Assembly (NCBI RefSeq): GCF_001971725.1
Contig: NZ_CP019388.1
Coordinates: forward strand, 2,870,501-2,934,500
Length of the DNA stretch: 64,000 nt
Source of the DNA: Winogradskyella sp. J14-2
GTDB lineage: Bacteria > Bacteroidota > Bacteroidia > Flavobacteriales > Flavobacteriaceae
Direction of reading: 5' to 3'
Shown here: in pieces, positions 54,696 to 60,532 of the stretch
Position numbering within the stretch: the first letter of the stretch is position 1
How the letters are laid out: every line of letters begins with the position of its first letter
The notes under the pieces: generated by a model
What the model saw: only the letters and a program-made list of their open reading frames with translations
Database searches by the model: none
What the model was told of the DNA's origin: nothing
Program-made: the position numbers and the translations under genes

Positions 54696-55760
54696 CTATA
54701 ATTTTTCTAAAAATTTAACCAAGTCTTCTTCAAAAAGAGAAGGCTTAAATTTTAAATACAATTCAGAAGCCTTAGACTTTAAAACTTTTGGATGCTCAAT
54801 ATTGGCATAAGACCTGTCATCATAATCTTTTAGATGAACCGAAACGTGCTTTTTACCATCATCAAACATATTCCAAGCTTCTTTTTTTATCCAAGGAGAG
54901 AATATAGTGAATGTTGGAATACTTAAGGCTTTTGCCATATTTATAGCACCTCCTTCATTTCCTATTAGTGCATCACAATGCTGTGTTATGGCTAAAAAAT
55001 CTCTCAAATTTTTACCAAAAACGTTAAAATGAATGTGCTGTTGAGTTTTGGGGTTGCACAAATCTAAGATAGTTTTTGCATCAGCTTCTTGTTTTGGTAT
55101 ATAATTGAATAAAATCTGACTTTCGGGTTGAGTTGTTACGATTGTATCAATTACAGAAGCCATATAATCAAACGGATAAGTTTTGGCAGATCCGCTACCC
55201 AAAACACCAATCATATATAGTGGTTTGTTGGTGTCAATGTTATTTGATTCTAAAAATGCTTTGGCTTTAGATTCTTCCGCTTTAGTAAGATATATTTTGG
55301 GTCTTACTATTTTGCTGCTGTCTATATCTATAGGCTGCAGTAGTTGCAGTCGATTTTCTATGGCCAAACCTGCATTAGTATCTGCTTTGGCCTTGTGTTT
55401 GTATAGATGCGTGTATAATAACTTATTTTTGCCTTTATCTATAGAAATTTTAATTTTCGCTTTAGAAAATAAAGTAATGAGGTTACTCGATAATTTAGAG
55501 TAAACATCTATAACAACATCATAATTTTCTTTTCGAAGTTGTTTAGCAAGCTTAAAAAGTTTCAGTTTACTTTTTTCGTGTTCTGGAGTAAAAAACTGAA
55601 CCTTATCTATATGAGGGTTTTGATCTACAACAGGAAATGTGTGCGTATTTATAAGGTAATGCAATTCTGCATCAGGATAGTGATGTTTAATGGCTTCAAA
55701 CAAAATGCTCGAAGCCAAAACATCGCCAATCATTTTTTGCTGTATAATTAGAATTTTCAA
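54696..55760 (-). CDS. Family 9 glycosyltransferase (heptosyltransferase-like)
   Basis: 354 residues. KILIIQQKMIGDVLASSILFEAI at the start (given in part: IIQQKMIGDVLASS), YDVVIDVYSK, MIGVLGSGSAKTYP and LIGNEGGAINMAKAL match GT9 heptosyltransferases such as WaaC/WaaF. It should transfer heptose or a related sugar to LPS core. TTG start: the next ATG would delete the first beta strand. Its upstream region carries one arm of an attC-like inverted repeat (55778-55787). Confidence 0.87.
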   Translation of the reverse strand: MKILIIQQKMIGDVLASSILFEAIKHHYPDAELHYLINTHTFPVVDQNPHIDKVQFFTPEHEKSKLKLFKLAKQLRKENYDVVIDVYSKLSSNLITLFSKAKIKISIDKGKNKLLYTHLYKHKAKADTNAGLAIENRLQLLQPIDIDSSKIVRPKIYLTKAEESKAKAFLESNNIDTNKPLYMIGVLGSGSAKTYPFDYMASVIDTIVTTQPESQILFNYIPKQEADAKTILDLCNPKTQQHIHFNVFGKNLRDFLAITQHCDALIGNEGGAINMAKALSIPTFTIFSPWIKKEAWNMFDDGKKHVSVHLKDYDDRSYANIEHPKVLKSKASELYLKFKPSLFEEDLVKFLEKL

Positions 55761-55777
55761 AGTTTAAGAAACGGTAT

Positions 55778-55890
55778 CGTATAATCGTAAGTTACGGATT
55801 AAAGTTAAAATAATTTTCGTTTAAGTACTTACGCGCCCAATTCCGAGTGAATTCGGACGTAGTCGAATCCGCCGTAGTTGCGATTATACG
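55778..55890. repeat. attC-like imperfect inverted repeat flanking the nuclease gene
   Basis: CGTATAATCG (55778-55787) and CGATTATACG (55881-55890) are perfect inverted arms 93 bp apart. On the minus strand the nuclease gene runs into ACCTAAC, which fits the integron core RYYYAAC, at the outer edge. Inner palindromes include TCCGA/TCGGA (55842-55857) and AAGTACTT (55823-55830). A matching GTTRRRY at the other end was not found, so this is a candidate only. Confidence 0.45.
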
Positions 55891-56585
55891 TTGTTAGGTA
55901 CTGGCTTTAATTCCATTGACTTTTTAATAGTCTCAATAACGTTTTCAATTTTTTCTCTAATTTCTTTTCCAGTAAACCTCAAACAAACAAATCCTAAATT
56001 TTGTAATTCTCGGTCAATATTTCTGTCACGTAATGCTTGATATTCAGTTCTTTCGTGATAAGTGTGTCCATCTGCATATATGCAAATCTTTTTGTCGGAA
56101 GTCTCAATGTAAAAATCAGGTAAAGTCAAAATCGTTTTTCTGTCAACTTGAAATTCTTTCGAATATCCTGTTCCATCTTTTCGTATTCTCCTTTGTAATT
56201 CGGAATCAATATTTGAGTTTTTCAAGGCAACGTAAAGTTTTTGCTCTAAAGGACTTTGGCAAGTATAAATACAATCAAAACAGACTAAATTCTTTTGGGG
56301 ACAACTTTTGCAAATTTTTTCACTCTCTTGATAGTCAGAGATTTTTTCAGCTTCTTCTATTGAACAATTGAATTTTTCAGCAATTTCTTTAAATCCAAGC
56401 ACATCATTTAGCTCATTTCTAAACTTGATTAAGTCTTTTCTATGAGCAATATGTGATAAATCCCATTTTTGATTCTTTTCCTCAATTTGAATTAAGAAGC
56501 TTTCACTATATTTATTTTCGTTGAGTCCTCTAAAAATTTTTCTTTCTTGAAGTATTTTTGAAACTGAGATTGGTATTCTTGCCAT
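55884..56585 (-). CDS. PD-(D/E)XK-like (DUF559/Vsr-type) nuclease with a cysteine cluster
   Basis: 233 residues. The N-terminal half is helical with a cluster CKSC...CFDC...C (Cys92, 95, 102, 105, 109), probably zinc-binding. The C-terminal half looks like a DUF559/very-short-patch endonuclease: SPLEQKLYVAL (Glu114), LPDFYIE (Asp157), YADGHTYHE (Asp172, His174) and a final GFVCLRFTGKEI. The position usually Glu before xDG is Tyr170. The C-terminal PNNV and stop lie inside the attC-like repeat, suggesting a mobile cassette. Isolated between the glycan locus and dapD. Confidence 0.72.
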   Translation of the reverse strand: MARIPISVSKILQERKIFRGLNENKYSESFLIQIEEKNQKWDLSHIAHRKDLIKFRNELNDVLGFKEIAEKFNCSIEEAEKISDYQESEKICKSCPQKNLVCFDCIYTCQSPLEQKLYVALKNSNIDSELQRRIRKDGTGYSKEFQVDRKTILTLPDFYIETSDKKICIYADGHTYHERTEYQALRDRNIDRELQNLGFVCLRFTGKEIREKIENVIETIKKSMELKPVPNNV

Positions 56586-56656
56586 ATTATATTTTCTATT
56601 TCAGTTTTTTTAACTTGTGGCTAACTAATTATTATTAAATTATATAGAATATTGAA

Positions 56657-56686
56657 TACTGATACTGATACTGATACTGAATACTG
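56657..56686. repeat. Hexamer tandem repeat near the dapD stop codon
   Basis: Four copies of TACTGA and a partial fifth, beginning 11 bp beyond the dapD stop (56695) on its 3' side. Confidence 0.8.
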
Positions 56687-56694
56687 CCAACTGC

Positions 56695-57510
56695 TTAAAC
56701 CGCTACATCATACTCGCGTAAAGCATCGTTCAAAGAAGTTTTCTTATCTGTACTTTCCTTACGTTTTCCAATAATTAAAGCACAAGGTACTTGGTATTCT
56801 CCTGCTGCAAATTTCTTAGTATAACTTCCAGGAATTACTACTGAACGCGCAGGTACTCTACCTTTCATTTCTACAGGTTCATCACCAGTAACATCTATAA
56901 TTTTAGTACTCATAGTTAATACCACATTAGCACCAAGTACTGCTTCTTTTTCTACATGTACTCCTTCTACAACAATACAACGGCTACCAATAAAAGCACC
57001 ATCTTCAATAATAACTGGTGAAGCTTGTAATGGTTCTAAAACACCACCAATTCCAACGCCACCAGAAAGGTGTACATTTTTTCCAATCTGAGCACAACTA
57101 CCAACAGTTGCCCAGGTGTCTACCATTGTACCTTCATCTACATAAGCGCCAATGTTAACATAGCTTGGCATCATAATAACACCTTTAGAGATATAGGCTC
57201 CATGTCTTGCTACAGCATGCGGAACAACTCTAATGCCTTTTTCCATATAGTTGCGTTTCAATGGTATTTTGTCGTGATATTCAAAAATACCAACCTCGTG
57301 TGTTTCCATTTTCTGAATAGGAAAGTAGAGTACAACCGCTTTTTTAACCCATTCGTTAACTTGCCAGCCATCTTTAGTTGGTTCTGCTACTCTGAGTGTA
57401 CCAGCGTCAATGAGATCAATAACACTTTTTATAGCATCTACGGTTACATGGTTGGTTAACAAAGAACGATCGTCCCAGGCATTTTCTATAACAGTTTGTA
57501 GTTGTTTCAT
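56695..57510 (-). CDS. dapD: 2,3,4,5-tetrahydropyridine-2,6-dicarboxylate N-succinyltransferase
   Basis: 271 residues, usual length. A helical N-terminal domain then a left-handed beta-helix with hexapeptide repeats (VNIGAYVDEGTMVDTWATVG, VHLSGGVGIGGV). Catalyses the succinylation step in lysine/DAP synthesis, which lysA (also in this window) completes. A -7 box TATCTTTG (minus strand, 57527-57534) gives a 16 nt leader. A TACTGA hexamer array follows the stop codon. Confidence 0.96.
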   Translation of the reverse strand: MKQLQTVIENAWDDRSLLTNHVTVDAIKSVIDLIDAGTLRVAEPTKDGWQVNEWVKKAVVLYFPIQKMETHEVGIFEYHDKIPLKRNYMEKGIRVVPHAVARHGAYISKGVIMMPSYVNIGAYVDEGTMVDTWATVGSCAQIGKNVHLSGGVGIGGVLEPLQASPVIIEDGAFIGSRCIVVEGVHVEKEAVLGANVVLTMSTKIIDVTGDEPVEMKGRVPARSVVIPGSYTKKFAAGEYQVPCALIIGKRKESTDKKTSLNDALREYDVAV

Positions 57511-57526
57511 GTGTTAAAAATTTCAG

Positions 57527-57534
57527 CAAAGATA
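57527..57534 (-). promoter_or_regulatory. -7 box of dapD
   Basis: The minus strand reads TATCTTTG followed by C, 16 nt before the dapD ATG. Confidence 0.5.
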
Positions 57535-57571
57535 AGGTGTTAAGTAGCCTTGGTAAAATATTTTTACTAAG

Positions 57572-57716
57572 AAATGTGACTTAATCCAAAACGCTGTGTC
57601 TTAATAACATTAAATGCGATGTAGATTTATTTCATGTAAGTTTATCTGAGAATTTAATTAATAGCTAATTACGAAAACTCCTCTCCCCTTAAATTGAGGA
57701 GTTTTCTTTTTTTTTT
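57572..57716 (+). ncRNA. Candidate small RNA, unit 1 of a homologous pair
   Basis: Starts with AAATGTGAC, continues with GTGTCTTAAT (57596), GATTTATTT (57624), TTAATTAATA (57654) and CTAATT, and ends in a terminator AAAACTCCTC/GAGGAGTTTT with a long T run. The same blocks occur in the same order 146-150 bp downstream. No ORF. No clear promoter was seen, so it could instead be a leader or 3' element. Confidence 0.4.
57674..57716 (+). terminator. Terminator of unit 1
   Basis: AAAACTCCTC (57674-57683) pairs with GAGGAGTTTT (57696-57705), then a C and about ten T. Confidence 0.8.
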
Positions 57717-57721
57717 GAAAA

Positions 57722-57857
57722 AAATGTGACCATTTAAAAGATATGGTGTCTTAATGATGTAATTAACGTGATTTATTTATAGAGGGTAATAAAATCAACG
57801 ACTTAATTAATAACTAATTTTAAAAACGCTTCTTTTTTGTGGAGAAGCGTTTTTTTA
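57722..57857 (+). ncRNA. Candidate small RNA, unit 2 of a homologous pair
   Basis: AAATGTGAC (57722), GTGTCTTAAT (57746), GATTTATTT (57770), TTAATTAATA (57803), CTAATT, then terminator AAAAACGCTTC/GAAGCGTTTTT with a T run. Block order and spacing match unit 1, but the terminator stem sequence is different, so selection seems to act on structure. It ends 20 bp before the ruvX start. Confidence 0.4.
57822..57857 (+). terminator. Terminator of unit 2
   Basis: AAAAACGCTTC (57822-57832) pairs with GAAGCGTTTTT (57844-57854). The loop contains TTTG, 24 bp before the ruvX -7 box. Confidence 0.8.
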
Positions 57858-57863
57858 TTACAC

Positions 57864-57871
57864 TATCTTTG
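57864..57871 (+). promoter_or_regulatory. -7 box of ruvX (leaderless type)
   Basis: TATCTTTG, CAACT, then the ATG at 57877; the predicted mRNA starts at or next to the start codon. Confidence 0.5.
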
Positions 57872-57876
57872 CAACT

Positions 57877-58290
57877 ATGGGAAGAGTCTTAGCTATAGAT
57901 TACGGTACTAAACGAACAGGATTAGCTGTTACAGATCCTCTGCAGATTATTGCTTCGGGACTAACAACTGTTGAAACGAAAGAATTACTTCAGTATTTAA
58001 AAACTTACGTTGAGACTGAGCGTGTGGATAAATTTGTTGTAGGCGAACCTAAACAGATGGATAACACTGCTTCAGAGAGTGAAGTTCATATTCAAAAGTT
58101 TTTAGAAAAATTACAAAAAGAAATTCCGCAAATCCCAATCGTTAGAGTAGATGAGCGTTTTACTTCTAAAATGGCATTTCAAACCATGATAGATAGTGGT
58201 CTAAAGAAAAAACAAAGAAAGGATAAAGCGCTTGTAGATGAAATAAGTGCCACCTTAATATTGCAGAGTTATTTGGCTTCAAATTCTTAA
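57877..58290 (+). CDS. ruvX: Putative Holliday junction resolvase / pre-16S rRNA nuclease YqgF (RuvX)
   Basis: 137 residues. RNase H-like fold: LAIDYGTKRTGLAVTD (first acidic residue), VVGEPKQMDNTASE and VDERFTSKMA. YqgF/RuvX trims 16S rRNA precursors and is also annotated as a junction resolvase. Followed 38 bp downstream by def; a separate -7 box lies between them, so def may also be transcribed alone. Confidence 0.93.
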   Translation: MGRVLAIDYGTKRTGLAVTDPLQIIASGLTTVETKELLQYLKTYVETERVDKFVVGEPKQMDNTASESEVHIQKFLEKLQKEIPQIPIVRVDERFTSKMAFQTMIDSGLKKKQRKDKALVDEISATLILQSYLASNS

Positions 58291-58300
58291 ATAAGAATTG

Positions 58301-58308
58301 TACTTTTG
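58301..58308 (+). promoter_or_regulatory. -7 box of def
   Basis: TACTTTTG, 20 nt before the ATG at 58329, in the 38 bp between ruvX and def. Confidence 0.5.
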
Positions 58309-58328
58309 CATCCGAAAATAACGATATT

Positions 58329-58919
58329 ATGATTTTACCAATAGTTGCATATGGAGATGCCGTATTAAAGAAAAAGGCTAAGGAAATCGATAAAGATTAC
58401 CCTCAGCTTAATGAGTTGATAGAAAATATGTACGAGACTATGTATGGTGCTTATGGTGTTGGTTTAGCTGCACCACAAGTGGGTTTGCCCATCCGTTTAT
58501 TTTTGGTAGATACTGAGCCTTTTTCTGACGATGAAGATCTATCTGAAAAAGATAGAGCGCAAATGAAGAATTTTAAGAGAACATTTATCAACGCTCAAAT
58601 TTTAGAAGAAGAAGGAGATGAATGGGCTTTTAATGAAGGCTGTTTAAGCATTCCAGATGTTAGGGAAGATGTGTTTAGAAAGCCAAAAATAAAAATTCAA
58701 TATCAAGATGAAAATTTTGAAACGCATGTGGAAGAATACGACGGTTTAATCGCCAGAGTTATTCAGCATGAGTACGACCATATCGAAGGAATTTTATTTA
58801 CCGACAAACTCTCGTCGTTTAAAAAACGTTTGATAAAAGGGAAGTTGACAAATATTTCAAAAGGAAAAATAAGAATAGATTATAAAATGCGTTTTCCTGC
58901 AATGAGCAGAAAGCGTTAA
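58329..58919 (+). CDS. def: Peptide deformylase
   Basis: 196 residues. All three signature motifs are present: GVGLAAPQVG, EGCLSIP and QHEYDHIEG (metal-binding HExxH). Removes the formyl group from nascent proteins; cytosolic metalloenzyme. A roughly 20-residue acidic insert (FSDDEDLSEKDRAQMK) follows the first motif, as in other Bacteroidota. Followed 10 bp later by the DUF5606 gene. Confidence 0.96.
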   Translation: MILPIVAYGDAVLKKKAKEIDKDYPQLNELIENMYETMYGAYGVGLAAPQVGLPIRLFLVDTEPFSDDEDLSEKDRAQMKNFKRTFINAQILEEEGDEWAFNEGCLSIPDVREDVFRKPKIKIQYQDENFETHVEEYDGLIARVIQHEYDHIEGILFTDKLSSFKKRLIKGKLTNISKGKIRIDYKMRFPAMSRKR

Positions 58920-58929
58920 TACAAAATAT

Positions 58930-59358
58930 ATGAGCTTAGAAAAAATATTAGCTATTTCTGGTAAACCAGGACTATACCAAATTGTAACACAAACAAGAAC
59001 AGGCGCTGTTGTACAATCTTTAATTGATAAAAAGAGAATTACTGTAGGAGCACACAGTAACATCAGTATACTAAGTGAAATCGCTATTTATACTTTAACC
59101 GAAGAAGTGCCTTTAAAAGATGTGCTTAAGAAGATTAAGGACAAAGAAAATGGTGAACAAACATCGATTAGCCATAAAGACGGAAAAGATACTTTAGAAG
59201 AATATTTCTTCGAAGTTTTACCAGATTATGATGAAGATCGCGTATATGCATCAGACATTAAAAAGGTGGTTCAGTGGTACAATTTATTGCACAAAAACGA
59301 TCTTTTAGAATCTCTTGAAACCGAAGAAGAAGTAACTGCTCTTGACGAAGAAGAATAA
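58930..59358 (+). CDS. DUF5606 domain protein
   Basis: 142 residues. LEKILAISGKPGLYQIV, GAVVQSLIDKKRITVGAHS and ISILSEIAIYT match DUF5606, a family restricted to Bacteroidota that commonly follows def. No signal peptide; acidic C-terminus. The N-terminal part looks like a small beta barrel with a possible nucleic-acid-binding role; unproven. An inverted-repeat element lies after it. Confidence 0.88.
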   Translation: MSLEKILAISGKPGLYQIVTQTRTGAVVQSLIDKKRITVGAHSNISILSEIAIYTLTEEVPLKDVLKKIKDKENGEQTSISHKDGKDTLEEYFFEVLPDYDEDRVYASDIKKVVQWYNLLHKNDLLESLETEEEVTALDEEE

Positions 59359-59365
59359 TTACAGA

Positions 59366-59481
59366 CGTCAGTTCTAGTGATTCCAAAGAATGACGAATTG
59401 TATCGAGATTTCAAAGTTAGAAATTCTTATTCTCGATAAAAATCTCATTCATTTCAATCATGAAATTCACTCGAATTGACG
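59366..59481. repeat. MITE/REP-like element, copy 4 (116 bp)
   Basis: Left end CGTCAGTTCTAGT, right end ACTCGAATTGACG (inverted, two mismatches), core TTGTATCGAGAT and an internal inverted TTCTCGATAAAAATCTCATT. It lies between the DUF5606 gene and mazG. Confidence 0.7.
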
Positions 59482-59506
59482 AATTTTATATAGCTATAAA
59501 TTAACA

Positions 59507-60280
59507 ATGTCGGATAAAACTGCCCAGCTAAAAGCTTTTGAACGCTTGCTTCTTATTATGGACGAGTTGCGCGAGCAATGTCCTTGGGATAAAAAGCAAA
59601 CTATGGAATCGCTGCGTCATCTCACTATAGAAGAGGTGTACGAACTTGGTGATGCCATTTTAGATAATGACTTAGATGAGGTAAAAAAAGAGTTGGGAGA
59701 TGTGTTACTGCATATTGTTTTTTATTCTAAAATAGGAAGCGAAACAGACAATTTTGATATCGCAGATGTATGCAATAGTATCTGCGATAAACTTATAGAT
59801 CGTCATCCTCACATTTATGGTGATGTAAAAGTTGAAAACGAGGAAGACGTAAAACGTAATTGGGAGCAATTAAAACTCAAAGAAGGTAAGAAGAGTGTTC
59901 TTGAAGGTGTACCCAAAAGTCTGCCAGCTATGGTAAAAGCCAATCGCATACAAGATAAAGTAGCAGGTGTTGGTTTTGATTGGGAACAACCAGAACAAGT
60001 TTTTGAAAAAGTAGAAGAGGAGTTAGCTGAATTAAAAGCAGAAATAGCAAAAGGTAATCAAGATGCTATAGAAAGTGAGTTTGGCGATGTGATGTTTTCT
60101 ATGATTAATTATGCGCGCTTTCTAAAAGTTAATCCCGAAAATGCCTTAGAACGTACCAATAAAAAATTCATAAAACGCTTTCAATACCTAGAAAGTAAAT
60201 CTAAAGCGCTTAATAAACCATTAAAAGACATGACCTTATCTGAAATGGATATTTTTTGGGAAGAAGCGAAATCTCTTTAG
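59507..60280 (+). CDS. mazG: Nucleoside triphosphate pyrophosphohydrolase
   Basis: 257 residues. Two MazG repeats with the EEVYELGDAI / ELGDVLLHIVFYSKI and EEELAELKAEI / EFGDVMFSMINYAR acidic motifs; CPWDKKQTMESLRHLTIEE is the MazG N-terminal signature. Hydrolyses NTPs to NMP and PPi, cleaning damaged nucleotides or lowering ppGpp. Convergent with the DUF349 gene across a bidirectional terminator. Confidence 0.94.
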   Translation: MSDKTAQLKAFERLLLIMDELREQCPWDKKQTMESLRHLTIEEVYELGDAILDNDLDEVKKELGDVLLHIVFYSKIGSETDNFDIADVCNSICDKLIDRHPHIYGDVKVENEEDVKRNWEQLKLKEGKKSVLEGVPKSLPAMVKANRIQDKVAGVGFDWEQPEQVFEKVEEELAELKAEIAKGNQDAIESEFGDVMFSMINYARFLKVNPENALERTNKKFIKRFQYLESKSKALNKPLKDMTLSEMDIFWEEAKSL

Positions 60281-60472
60281 TTGTTTGCCATTCCGTATTT
60301 GTTTTAGAATCTGATAATGTTAAAATTATCCCAAAACGAAATATGGAACATCCAAACAGAAATTCCCCACGTAAATAAAGTATATAAAAGCAAAACGTTT
60401 TTATAATCTTAGTAGGAAATCTTAATTATTATTAAGCGGTTGTAATTAAGGTTAATTTAGTTTAGTTAGGAC

Positions 60473-60510
60473 AAAACCCATCTGTTAGTAACAGATGGGT
60501 TTTGGTTTTT
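60473..60510. terminator. Bidirectional terminator between mazG and the DUF349 gene
   Basis: AAAACCCATCTGTTA pairs with TAACAGATGGGTTTT (60473-60503), a 15 bp perfect stem with a T-rich tail. The stretch just before it (60430-60470) resembles part of the dapD-ruvX units: TCTTAATTATTATTAAGCGG. Confidence 0.85.
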
Positions 60511-60532
60511 ATCTAATAAAGAGGTTAAGAAA

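Noticed and set aside
55831-55890. tRNA-like gene in the GC-richer palindromic stretch
   Set aside because: No T-loop GTTCRA motif, no acceptor stem pairing and no anticodon arm; the inverted repeats explain the signal.
57541-57876. Riboswitch for lysine or another ligand upstream of ruvX or dapD
   Set aside because: No recognisable aptamer core, and the terminators are oriented away from dapD; the duplicated-unit explanation fits better.
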